Origin: Litoreibacter roseus | GTDB taxonomy: Bacteria; Pseudomonadota; Alphaproteobacteria; Rhodobacterales; Rhodobacteraceae | Direction: 5' to 3' | Length of the DNA stretch: 64,000 nt | Assembly (NCBI RefSeq): GCF_009811795.1 | Contig: NZ_BLJE01000001.1 | Location: forward strand, 1-64,000 | Shown: positions 35,144 to 43,444 of the stretch, one piece after another | Position numbering within the stretch: position 1 is the stretch's first letter | Layout of the letters: every line of letters starts with the position of its first letter | The notes under the pieces: model-generated | The model's input: only the letters and a program-made list of their open reading frames with translations | Told to the model about the DNA's origin: nothing | The model's database searches: none | Made by a program: the position numbers and the translations under genes

Positions 35144-36379
35144 TTACTTGTAAACGCGCTCTTGGATCTTATCGAGACGCTGCAAGATCGCGTCCATACG
35201 CTCTGGCTTGATCATGAATTCCTGAAAGCCTTCCATGCCAGCCTTTGCCATCTCGGCGGGCGCATCGCGGTCATAAAATTGTGCGAGGCCCGCTGCGGTC
35301 GAAACGGTTTCAAACCCTTCTCTCAGGAACTTGTTGTCGCCGATCTCGGACTCTGAGTTCACCGGAAGCTGACCAATGGTTTTGTTCCACTCGGTTTGCA
35401 CATCAGGCTGGGCGACGAACGCCAGGAACTTACGGGCGTCTTCCTTGTTCTTCGCACCGGATGGGATGAAGAATGCATCCGCCGGGGCTTCTTCGGCCCG
35501 TGGCAGGCCCGGTGTGATTTCCGGGAACTGGAAATAGTCGATCTGATCCATGGTCAGACCCGCGTTCAGATAGGCGTCCACTGAGAAATTGCCCATCACA
35601 TACATCGCGGCTTCGCCATTCGCGAAGGGAGCTACGGCGTCCTGCCAGCTCATCGTCGCGTGGTTTTCAATGAAGTAGCCGGGCTCGATCAACTGCTTCC
35701 ATTTCTCGAAGACGTCGACGATGCGCGGATCAGTGTATTTGATCTTGCCCGCTGTCAGGTCATTGTGCACGTCATAACCGTTGGTGCGCAAGTTCAGGTA
35801 GTCAAAGACGCCGGCTGCGGTCCAAAGAAATTTTGTGCCGATGGTGAATGGCGTAACACCATTTTCTTTCAGCTTCGCAGAGGCGGCCAGAAGCTCGTCC
35901 CACGTCTGCGGTTCGCTGATGCCCATCTCGTCGAAGATGTCTTTGCGGTAATAGATGCCCCATTGATAGTAAGAATAGGGCACGCCCCAGATCTCGCCGT
36001 TGCGGCTCATCGTCGGTTTAATTGCGGCCAGCGTTTCGTTGAAGCCTTCTTGTTCCCAAAGATCGGTCACCGGTTCAAAGAGGCCTGCGTCCACGAAGGG
36101 GGCCATGCGGTTGCCGGGATACCATGTGGTGACATCGGGTGCGTCGGCGCTCAGAAAGTTGCGGATCGCTGTCTTGTGGGCTTCGCGGTCGTTGATGTTG
36201 ACGATTACGTTGATGTCGGGATTGGCTTCTTTGAATTTCGCAACGGCGTCCTCGAAGCCTTTCTTTGGGCCTGGGTTCGGGTCGTCGAAGTTGATGACAA
36301 GGTCGGCAGCAAACGCGGCGGCTGTCATCATGGAAGAGGTAACAAGCGCCGCAAGCGACGCCTTCAAGATGGAACGCAT
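35144..36379 (-). CDS. extracellular sugar-binding protein of the galactoside ABC importer
   Basis: 411 residues, family 1 solute-binding protein with signal peptide (MRSILKASLAALVTSSMMTA, ending AAFA). ATG 36379 has GGAGG nine bases before it; an in-frame ATG 36 bases upstream would add an unlikely charged leader. First gene of the galactoside operon. Cytoplasmic alpha- and beta-galactosidases downstream suggest the ligands are small galactosides. Confidence 0.88.
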   Translation of the reverse strand: MRSILKASLAALVTSSMMTAAAFAADLVINFDDPNPGPKKGFEDAVAKFKEANPDINVIVNINDREAHKTAIRNFLSADAPDVTTWYPGNRMAPFVDAGLFEPVTDLWEQEGFNETLAAIKPTMSRNGEIWGVPYSYYQWGIYYRKDIFDEMGISEPQTWDELLAASAKLKENGVTPFTIGTKFLWTAAGVFDYLNLRTNGYDVHNDLTAGKIKYTDPRIVDVFEKWKQLIEPGYFIENHATMSWQDAVAPFANGEAAMYVMGNFSVDAYLNAGLTMDQIDYFQFPEITPGLPRAEEAPADAFFIPSGAKNKEDARKFLAFVAQPDVQTEWNKTIGQLPVNSESEIGDNKFLREGFETVSTAAGLAQFYDRDAPAEMAKAGMEGFQEFMIKPERMDAILQRLDKIQERVYK

Positions 36380-36407
36380 AGTATCCTCCCTAGGTGCTTC
36401 CACTACT

Positions 36408-36426
36408 AGTTCCAAATAATGAAACT
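36408..36426. promoter_or_regulatory. candidate IclR operator
   Basis: AGTTCC (36408-36413) and GAAACT (36421-36426) form an inverted repeat matching at five of six positions around an A/T spacer. It sits between the divergent galactoside operon and the IclR gene, just downstream of the predicted -10 of the operon, where binding would repress. Confidence 0.4.
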
Positions 36427-36445
36427 TAGTTTTGTATATTGAAAA

Positions 36446-36474
36446 TTTAATCTCGACTCGGTTAGGGTTGTCAA
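36446..36474 (-). promoter_or_regulatory. predicted sigma-70 promoter of the galactoside operon
   Basis: On the minus strand a perfect TTGACA (36474-36469) is followed after 17 bases by ATTAAA, or after 18 by TTAAAT. It lies about 70-95 bp upstream of the binding-protein start. Confidence 0.55.
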
Positions 36475-36511
36475 CAGGTTTCCCCTACGGAGGCGGGGAG
36501 AGGGAGGATAA

Positions 36512-37309
36512 ATGAGCGATACCGCGCAAGGCGACGGGACGGTCGGAAAGGCATTGGACGTTCTCGATCAGGTCGCGGGCTTCGGCAGGCCCGTGCGGTT
36601 TTCCGAGTTGCTCGACGCCAGTCCTTATCCGAAAGCGACGCTTTACCGCTTGCTGCAAACGCTGACAAAGCAGGGGATGGTGTCTTTCGATCCTGACCGC
36701 AGTGCGTATTCTTTGGGGGTTCGGCTTGTTCGGTTGGCGCATCGGGCGTGGCGGCAGTCGTCGTTGGCCCCGTTAGCCCGACCTCAGGTTGACGCATTAT
36801 CGCGCACTTTGGGTGAGACCGTTCACTTGGCGCAGATGGACAACGCGCAGGTGCTCTACGTCGACAAGCGCAACGCGGCCAAACCCATCGAGATGTATTC
36901 GCAAGCCGGCAAGGTCGGGCCCGCCTATTGCACAGGTGTTGGGAAAGCCATGCTGGCCTGGATGCCAGCGGAAGAGCAGGAACGCATCATCTCTCAGCAA
37001 AGCTTCCACGGGTTTACGCCAACCACGCTGACCACGGCGGAAGACTTACGGGCAGAACTTGCCGAATGCGTCCGTCGGGGGTTCGCCTTTGACAACGAAG
37101 AACATGAACCCGGCATCATTTGCATCGCATTCCCCATTCTATCGGGGGCTGGGCGGGTGATGGGCGGGCTTTCGATTACATCAACAACGACGCGGCATTC
37201 GCTGCAATCGCTTCAAACCATGGTGCCGACAATCCGCACCGCAGTCGACCGGATTGCCGAAGACGTCGAAAACTGGCGCTTTCCGGACGAAATCAAAGAA
37301 CGCGCCTAA
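36512..37309 (+). CDS. IclR-family transcriptional regulator
   Basis: 265 residues: an N-terminal winged helix-turn-helix (GKALDVLDQVAGFGRPVRFS, YPKATLYRLLQTL) and a C-terminal effector domain (LGETVHLAQMD, CTGVGKAMLAWM, GIICIAFPI). It diverges from the galactoside operon and precedes the importer ATPase, so it probably controls both, with galactose, galactonate or a KDG-like compound as effector. Confidence 0.9.
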   Translation: MSDTAQGDGTVGKALDVLDQVAGFGRPVRFSELLDASPYPKATLYRLLQTLTKQGMVSFDPDRSAYSLGVRLVRLAHRAWRQSSLAPLARPQVDALSRTLGETVHLAQMDNAQVLYVDKRNAAKPIEMYSQAGKVGPAYCTGVGKAMLAWMPAEEQERIISQQSFHGFTPTTLTTAEDLRAELAECVRRGFAFDNEEHEPGIICIAFPILSGAGRVMGGLSITSTTTRHSLQSLQTMVPTIRTAVDRIAEDVENWRFPDEIKERA

Positions 37310-37327
37310 CCGAGGGAGGACGAGGCC

Positions 37328-38389
37328 ATGTCAGGTCTGACGATACGCAATGCGATCAAACGCTACGGCGAGGTGCAGGTGATGCACGGCGTCGATCTGG
37401 ATATTGCGGATGGGGAGTTCTGTGTTTTTGTCGGCCCGTCTGGCTGTGGTAAATCTACGCTGCTGCGCATGGTGGCTGGGCTTGAAGAGACAACCGAAGG
37501 CAAGATGGCCATTGGCGGGCGGGACGTGACCCACATGGACCCAGCGGACCGGGGCGTCGCGATGGTGTTCCAGACTTACGCGCTCTACCCACACATGACG
37601 GTCAAGGAGAACATGAGTTTCGGGCTGAAGATGAACGGTCATCCCAAGGAAGAGATTGAAACCAAGGTGGCCGAGGCATCGCGCATTCTGAAACTGGACG
37701 AATATTTGGATCGCAAGCCTGCGGCGTTGTCCGGTGGCCAGCGTCAGCGGGTGTCCATCGGGCGCGCAATTGTTCGTGGTCCTGAGGTGTTTTTGTTTGA
37801 CGAGCCTCTGTCAAACCTTGATGCGGAACTCCGGGTTGAGATGCGGGTCGAGATCGCGCGCCTTCACAAGGAGATCGGCGCGACGATGATCTATGTGACC
37901 CATGATCAGGTCGAGGCGATGACACTGGCCGATAAGATCGTCGTGCTGCGGGCCGGGCGGATCGAACAGGTTGGTGCGCCGCTGGAATTATACCGCGACC
38001 CGGACAACAAATTCGTGGCAGGATTCATCGGCTCGCCCTCGATGAACTTTCTCAACGGCACTATGAATGCAGGCGGTCTTGTTGACGTTCCATCTTTGCA
38101 AACGTCGCTTAAATTGAACGTGACGCCGCCACCTGAAGGAACGGCGGTTACGCTTGGTCTGCGACCGGAACATCTCATTGTCGATCCAGCAGGGGACACA
38201 CATCGCATCGACCTGACAGAAGCCTTGGGCGGCGTGTCCTACGACTATCTCATGAGCGCGACCGGCGAGCGGATTGTTGTGGAAGAGCGGGGCGATGAGC
38301 GCGCCGTTGAAGGGGCAACCGTCGGTCTCACCATCGACCCGGACCGCGCCATGCTCTTCGACACGAAAACCGAGACGCGCATCAGGTAA
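37328..38389 (+). CDS. carbohydrate ABC transporter ATPase (MalK/UgpC type)
   Basis: 353 residues with Walker A GPSGCGKST, signature LSGGQRQR, Walker B VFLFDEP, D-loop SNLDAELR and a C-terminal TOBE domain. It has a GGGAGGA ribosome site and is 18 bp after the IclR gene. It is the only canonical ATPase near the galactoside permeases, which lack one in their own operon. Confidence 0.9.
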   Translation: MSGLTIRNAIKRYGEVQVMHGVDLDIADGEFCVFVGPSGCGKSTLLRMVAGLEETTEGKMAIGGRDVTHMDPADRGVAMVFQTYALYPHMTVKENMSFGLKMNGHPKEEIETKVAEASRILKLDEYLDRKPAALSGGQRQRVSIGRAIVRGPEVFLFDEPLSNLDAELRVEMRVEIARLHKEIGATMIYVTHDQVEAMTLADKIVVLRAGRIEQVGAPLELYRDPDNKFVAGFIGSPSMNFLNGTMNAGGLVDVPSLQTSLKLNVTPPPEGTAVTLGLRPEHLIVDPAGDTHRIDLTEALGGVSYDYLMSATGERIVVEERGDERAVEGATVGLTIDPDRAMLFDTKTETRIR

Positions 38390-38430
38390 TTCGTCCTCGG
38401 CGAGACTTCGTTCAGGGCATTTCGGAGTGG

Positions 38431-38459
38431 TTGACAGTCGAGAGCGCTTGGCGACTAAT
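38431..38459 (+). promoter_or_regulatory. candidate promoter of the TRAP operon
   Basis: TTGACA (38431-38436), 17 bases, then ACTAAT (38454-38459). A 6-bp hairpin CGCCGC/GCGGCG follows at 38468-38485, just before the ribosome site. Confidence 0.45.
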
Positions 38460-38499
38460 TGACAAAACGCCGCACCCAAGCGGCGAGTTCGGGAGGAAC

Positions 38500-39087
38500 A
38501 TGCCAATCATGCTGGCAGTCACGCGCGCCTTGGCGGCTGTGAACGCGCTTGTTCTCGCGATCGGTCGGTTTATTTCGATCGGCCTCATGGGCTTTATGGT
38601 TCTTGTGATCCTCTTGCAGGTCTTCTTTCGATACATCTTGAACGATGCGTTGCCCTGGTCCGAGGAGGCCGCCCGCTTCATGATGCTGTGGATGACCGGC
38701 TTGGTCGCACCATCGGCCTATCGTTGGGGGGGCTTTGTGGCGATCGAGATGGTGCCGCAAATGCTGCCGAAACGGATCGGCGCGCTCCTGATGCTATTCC
38801 TGTTGGTTGTTGCAGGCCTCGTTCTTGTCGTTGCCGTCCAACTGGGTTGGAAGCACGTGAACAGCGGTTGGTTGTTCAACTCGTCATCCCTTAAAATCCC
38901 TATGGACCTGTTTGGAATGAAGGTCGTCCGGGTCAAGCTGGCGTGGATGTATATGTCCCTTTTCGTCGGTGTGATCCTTCTGCTGTCGGTGAACGTGGAA
39001 CTGATCCTGCGTACTTTGGCTAAATTCGCCGACCGCGAAGACGAGTTGCCAGAGATCAAGCCGCTGATGGCGGTTGAGGCAGAGTAA
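38500..39087 (+). CDS. TRAP transporter small permease (DctQ family)
   Basis: 195 residues, four hydrophobic segments, with LPWSEEAARFMMLWMTGL and an extended segment between the third and fourth helices. ATG 38500 has GGGAGGA at 38491-38497; an in-frame TTG at 38431 falls inside the predicted promoter and is rejected. The stop overlaps the next ATG (TAATG). Confidence 0.87.
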   Translation: MPIMLAVTRALAAVNALVLAIGRFISIGLMGFMVLVILLQVFFRYILNDALPWSEEAARFMMLWMTGLVAPSAYRWGGFVAIEMVPQMLPKRIGALLMLFLLVVAGLVLVVAVQLGWKHVNSGWLFNSSSLKIPMDLFGMKVVRVKLAWMYMSLFVGVILLLSVNVELILRTLAKFADREDELPEIKPLMAVEAE

Positions 39088-40373
39088 TGCTGGTCTGGTT
39101 CCTGCCCATCTTCCTGCTGTTCCTGATGATTGGCCTGCCGGTGTTCTTCGCGCTCTTGGCGGCGCCGGGCATCATGCTGTGGCTGAACGGACAAGAGCGC
39201 GATCTCGCGCTGCTTTATCGCAATGTCTACAACGGCATGGACAGCTTCCCGCTGATGGCGATCCCGTTCTTCATGCTGGCTGGCGAGATGATGAACCGCG
39301 GCGGCATCACCATGCGGCTGGTCGAGTTCAGTCAGGCCATGGTCGGGCACTTCAAAGGTGGGTTGGCACAGGTCAATATTCTGTCCTCCATGCTGTTTGC
39401 AGGGCTGTCCGGATCGGCCGTCGCGGACACCTCTGCACTTGGCTCGATGCTGATCCCCGCGATGGAAAAAGAGGGCTACACCCGCAGGTTCGCCGCCGCG
39501 GTAACCGCTGCCTCCAGTGTAATCGGTCCGATCATTCCACCGTCAGGCATCATGATCATCTATTCCTATGTCATGGGTGAAAGCGTTGCGGCGCTGTTTC
39601 TGGCGGGCATCGTGCCGGGCGTGCTGGTCGGGCTTGGTCTCATGATCGTCACGCGGATCATGGCGAACAGCAACGACTTTCCTGCCTCCCGTGCACGCGC
39701 CACATGGCCGGAAAAGGGCCAAGCATCGCTGAAGGCTTTCTTCCCACTTTTGACCCCAGTGATCATTCTCGGCGGTATCTTGGGCGGGGCGTTCACTCCG
39801 ACGGAAGCGAGTGCGGTCGCCGTGGCCTATGCTTTCATCGTAGCGATCTTCATGCGGACGATGACCGTTGGCGATCTGCCGCAGGTTCTGCTGAAGGCCG
39901 CGCTTACGTCTTCCGTCGTTTTGCTGTTGGTCGGCGCGGCAATGGCGTTCAAGACGGTTGTCAGCCTTAGTCACGCGCCAGAAGCTTTGGCCGCCTTCAT
40001 TCTGACCCTCAGCGAGAATCCGTTGATCCTGCTGTTCCTGATCAACCTGCTGCTTTTCATTGTGGGCATGTTCCTTGATGCGGGACCTGCGATCATCATC
40101 CTCGGTCCGATCCTTGGCCCCATTTTTACAAATCTGGGCATCGATCCGGTCCACTTCGCGATTATAATGAGTGTCAACCTGACGGTGGGTCTTGCGACGC
40201 CGCCTATGGGACTGGTTCTATTCGTCGCGTCATCGGTGTCGGGGGAGCGGGTGGAGTCCATTGCGAAGGCAATTCTGCCGTTCCTTGCGATTGAAATCGC
40301 TGTCATATTCCTGATCACATACGTGCCGAACATCTCGCTGTTTGTCCCGAGGTTCTTCGGCTTCGTAACTTAA
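39087..40373 (+). CDS. TRAP transporter large permease (DctM family)
   Basis: 428 residues, about 12 membrane segments, with DctM landmarks DSFPLMAIPFFMLAGEMMN, GLSGSAVADTSALG, SSVIGPIIPPSGIMIIYSYV and VGLATPPMGLVLFV. Second gene of a complete dctQ-dctM-dctP set. Confidence 0.9.
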   Translation: MLVWFLPIFLLFLMIGLPVFFALLAAPGIMLWLNGQERDLALLYRNVYNGMDSFPLMAIPFFMLAGEMMNRGGITMRLVEFSQAMVGHFKGGLAQVNILSSMLFAGLSGSAVADTSALGSMLIPAMEKEGYTRRFAAAVTAASSVIGPIIPPSGIMIIYSYVMGESVAALFLAGIVPGVLVGLGLMIVTRIMANSNDFPASRARATWPEKGQASLKAFFPLLTPVIILGGILGGAFTPTEASAVAVAYAFIVAIFMRTMTVGDLPQVLLKAALTSSVVLLLVGAAMAFKTVVSLSHAPEALAAFILTLSENPLILLFLINLLLFIVGMFLDAGPAIIILGPILGPIFTNLGIDPVHFAIIMSVNLTVGLATPPMGLVLFVASSVSGERVESIAKAILPFLAIEIAVIFLITYVPNISLFVPRFFGFVT

Positions 40374-40402
40374 AAAGAGTTCCAATAGGGAGGAAACACA
40401 TC

Positions 40403-41476
40403 ATGAAACTGGGAACGCTCACAAAATCGCTGGCTTTGGCTGCGATCATGGGATGTGCAGGGCTTTCGGCCTATGCAGATGGTCATGCGATCACCATTCG
40501 GGCCACCGCAAATTCCAACGAAAACGACGAGGATTATGATGGTCTGGTCGTCTTCAAAAACTATGTCGAACAGGCGTCCAACGGCGCGATCACGGTCGAG
40601 ATGTTTATCGGGACTCAGCTGTGTTCGAATGGAACCGAGTGTTTGCAGGGCATCGCGGACGGTACGATCGACGTTTTCGTGTCTACATCTGGGGGCGTGT
40701 CGGGGGCGTTTCCCTTCGTCCAGGTTCTGGATCTGCCCTACCTGATGTCAGATGACCGCGTCGCCGAGACGGCGCTTGCGAACGGCTCGACCTTCACGAC
40801 AAAAATGCAGGACATGGTCGAAGAAACCTCTGGCGGCGCGATCCGCTTGATGACCATTGGCAACACCGGCGGCTGGCGCAACTTTGCCAACACTCAACGG
40901 CGCGTCCAAACACCTGCTGACATGGAAGGTCTGAAGATCCGGACCGTCGTCGCCGATCTGCCGCAGGAGCTTGTGAAGGCGCTTGGTGCGTCCCCGACGC
41001 CGATCCCGTGGCCTGAACTGTTCACATCGTTTCAAACAGGCGTTGTAGAAGGATCCAAGAACGGCATCACAGATATCATGAACATGAAGTTCCCCGATGC
41101 TGGTCTGAACTACGTCACGCTGGACGGACACGCCTATATGGGCGCGCTTTGGTTCATGAACAACGACAAATTCATGTCGATGGATGAGGACATGCGGCGC
41201 GTCATCGTCGACGGGTTCTACCAGCTACAGCAGGCGACGTTTGCGTCACCAAAGCGCAAGTCGATCCAAGCCTACGAAGACTTCCAAGCGGCTGGCGGTG
41301 ATCTCTATGTACCAACGCCAGACGAAAAAGCTGCATTCAAAGAGGCGGCCGCTCCGGTCTATGACTGGTTCAAGGCCAACATTGATGGTGGCGAAGACAT
41401 CTTCAACGCGCTGAACGAAGCCGTTGCGGACGCAGAGGAAACGATCAATGCGGCGCGCGAAGCGGACCTGAACTGA
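40403..41476 (+). CDS. TRAP transporter substrate-binding protein (DctP family)
   Basis: 357 residues with signal peptide (AAIMGCAGLSAYA) and DctP features: GWRNFANTQRRVQTPADMEG, LKIRTVVAD with the Arg that usually contacts an acid group, and QTGVVEGSKNGITDIM. Two Cys at about 68 and 74 may form a disulfide. The ligand should be an organic anion; the sulfonate genes that follow make a sulfonate (sulfoquinovose glycoside, DHPS or sulfolactate) a reasonable guess. The operon ends in a strong terminator. Confidence 0.87.
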   Translation: MKLGTLTKSLALAAIMGCAGLSAYADGHAITIRATANSNENDEDYDGLVVFKNYVEQASNGAITVEMFIGTQLCSNGTECLQGIADGTIDVFVSTSGGVSGAFPFVQVLDLPYLMSDDRVAETALANGSTFTTKMQDMVEETSGGAIRLMTIGNTGGWRNFANTQRRVQTPADMEGLKIRTVVADLPQELVKALGASPTPIPWPELFTSFQTGVVEGSKNGITDIMNMKFPDAGLNYVTLDGHAYMGALWFMNNDKFMSMDEDMRRVIVDGFYQLQQATFASPKRKSIQAYEDFQAAGGDLYVPTPDEKAAFKEAAAPVYDWFKANIDGGEDIFNALNEAVADAEETINAAREADLN

Positions 41477-41490
41477 ACTCTGTAAACAAA

Positions 41491-41527
41491 AAGTCGGCGC
41501 CCGCTGAATCGGGCGCCGACTTCTTTT
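41491..41527 (+). terminator. strong rho-independent terminator after the TRAP operon
   Basis: A perfect 13-bp stem (AAGTCGGCGCCCG, 41491-41503, with its complement at 41510-41522) around loop CTGAAT, followed by CTTTT. It separates the TRAP operon from the genes beginning near 42.2 kb. Confidence 0.92.
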
Positions 41528-41671
41528 CAACGGTAGACAAAATGGCAGATTGCCCTGTCACCAATGGCACAATCTCCCTTTTTGGGATCGTTGAACTAGT
41601 GGAAATCGAGACGCGTCCGGATCGCGTTGATGCAGGGGGCAATGGTCTGTGGCAAGGTTAATCCGATGATG

Positions 41672-42139
41672 TCAGCGAAACGGATACATCCAGACCTTGT
41701 AATCCGCGATCAAAGCGTGGGCATGGGCGATCTCGTCCTGCGTCATTTTCTTGACCACCTCCTCCTGACTTATCGCGGCATCGGGATCGCCGCCGATCGC
41801 GCTGAGGGCGTACCACATATACGCGCGCACCAGATCAGGCGCGGGCATGCCGATGCCTTCTTCGTAGTACCAACCGATGCCGGATTGCGCGCCGGGGTGT
41901 CCTTTCATGGCCGATCGCAGGTACCACTCGAAGGCGCGCACCGGGTCCTTTTCGACGCCGAGGCCGAGGGCGTACATTACGCCGATCAACTCTTCGGCGT
42001 CGGCATTTCCAGACCGCGCAAACGGGGCAAGCGCGGCGCGGGCTTCTTCGAATTGCCCTGCTTCCATCAGGTCGCGGGCCTTTTCGATATCTCCCAGTGC
42101 TGGCGTCGCAAAAAACAGAAGAGCCAAGAAAAGTCGCAT
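41672..42139 (-). CDS. secreted Sel1-repeat protein
   Basis: 155 residues: signal peptide MRLFLALLFFATPALG, then Sel1-like repeats (ADAEELIGVMYALGLGVEKD, AEWYL-type and GAQSGIGWYYEEGIG segments). It is periplasmic and probably mediates protein contacts. GGAG lies six bases before the ATG. It starts head-to-head against the cytochrome peroxidase gene with almost no space between, so their control regions must lie inside each other. Confidence 0.82.
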   Translation of the reverse strand: MRLFLALLFFATPALGDIEKARDLMEAGQFEEARAALAPFARSGNADAEELIGVMYALGLGVEKDPVRAFEWYLRSAMKGHPGAQSGIGWYYEEGIGMPAPDLVRAYMWYALSAIGGDPDAAISQEEVVKKMTQDEIAHAHALIADYKVWMYPFR

Positions 42140-42190
42140 CGAAATCTCCGTGTCGCGATCGCACTTTGCCTGTCTGTAGGGTCAACCGCA

Positions 42191-43444
42191 ATGGCGGAGC
42201 AACCATTGGTGATCACGTCCGAGATGTTTCCCGCGATTGACGCAGAGAAGGCCGCATTGGGCCAACTCTTATTTTATGACCCCATCCTGTCGGGCAATCG
42301 CAACATCAGCTGTGGGACTTGCCATCATCACGATCATTTCTCGGCGGATGGGGTCAGCCTGTCTATCGGCGAAGGCGGGGAGGGCGTTGGACCAAGTCGC
42401 AAGGTTGGGCTCGATGAGATCAAGAAACGCGTACCTCGGCATGCGCCCGCTTTATGGAATATCGGCGCGCACCAGTTTCGGACGTTTTTCCACGACGGCC
42501 GGGTAAGCGCGTCGGACGATTACGGGAACGGCATAAACTCCCCGGCAGAAGAATGGTTACCCGAAGGCTTGGAAGGCCTCCTCGCCGCGCAAGCGCTGTT
42601 TCCGATGACCGCGCAGTTTGAAATGGCGGGCAACCCAAGCGAAAATGAAGTGTCCGGTGCAGTACATGATCGGATCGACAAAGGTTGGCCCATATTAGCG
42701 AAGCGAGTGCGCGGGATTGATGACTATGCCCGGCGGTTCACGCGGGCTTTCGATCTGAACACCCGAGAGGATATCTCAATTGCCCATATTGCAAACGCAC
42801 TTGGTGCATTCATGGGCAGTGAGTGGCGGAGCTTTGACAGCCCATTCGATGAATGGCTCATGGGAACAGGGCAGCTGACAATTGATCAGGATCGAGGCCG
42901 CAAGCTGTTTTACGGCCGTGCGGGATGCAGCAGCTGCCATAGCGGGCCGTTTCAAACGGACCATGCCTTTCACGCGATCGGCTTGCCGCCTTTCGGTCCA
43001 GGGCGCACCCGGCAGTTCGATCCTCTGCCACGGGATGTCGGGCGCATGGCCGAGAGTAATGATTTGGCCGATGCCTACAGATTTCGAACCCCGTCGCTGC
43101 GTAATGTTGCCCTAACGGGCCCGTACGGTCACAACGGCGCTTATCCGACGCTGGCCGGTATCATTCGCCACCATGCAAACCCAGGGAAAAGCCTGCTCGA
43201 TTGGCTGCCAGAGCTTGCGCGACTTCCGGATATTCCCAACCTCTCTGCGGTGGACTTTGCGATCCATCAAGACAGTCGCGAAATGGCGCGGGTGCGAGGC
43301 AAACTTGATATCGAACCGCGCGATCTCAGTGATCGTGATATTGAGGATCTCGTGGCATTTATGGGCTCTTTGACAGGTAGGGACAGCCGCCATGGAAGAT
43401 TGGGGCGCCCCGACATCGTACCTAGCGGATTGAAGGTCGACTGA
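42191..43444 (+). CDS. di-heme cytochrome c peroxidase / MauG-family protein (start uncertain)
   Basis: At least 417 residues. Two c-type heme motifs are present, CGTCH (42311-42325) and CSSCH (42926-42940), with family segments RTPSLRNVALTGPYGHNGAY and FFHDGRV. It should be periplasmic. The in-frame codons before ATG 42191 read RVAIALCLSVGSTAMA, an obvious signal-peptide core with an AMA cleavage site, yet no ATG, GTG or TTG occurs in frame between about 42051 and 42191. The true start is therefore either a rare codon near 42143-42170 or a TTG deep inside the antisense Sel1 gene. The stop overlaps the kinase start (TGATG), tying it to the sugar genes. Confidence 0.75.
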   Translation: MAEQPLVITSEMFPAIDAEKAALGQLLFYDPILSGNRNISCGTCHHHDHFSADGVSLSIGEGGEGVGPSRKVGLDEIKKRVPRHAPALWNIGAHQFRTFFHDGRVSASDDYGNGINSPAEEWLPEGLEGLLAAQALFPMTAQFEMAGNPSENEVSGAVHDRIDKGWPILAKRVRGIDDYARRFTRAFDLNTREDISIAHIANALGAFMGSEWRSFDSPFDEWLMGTGQLTIDQDRGRKLFYGRAGCSSCHSGPFQTDHAFHAIGLPPFGPGRTRQFDPLPRDVGRMAESNDLADAYRFRTPSLRNVALTGPYGHNGAYPTLAGIIRHHANPGKSLLDWLPELARLPDIPNLSAVDFAIHQDSREMARVRGKLDIEPRDLSDRDIEDLVAFMGSLTGRDSRHGRLGRPDIVPSGLKVD

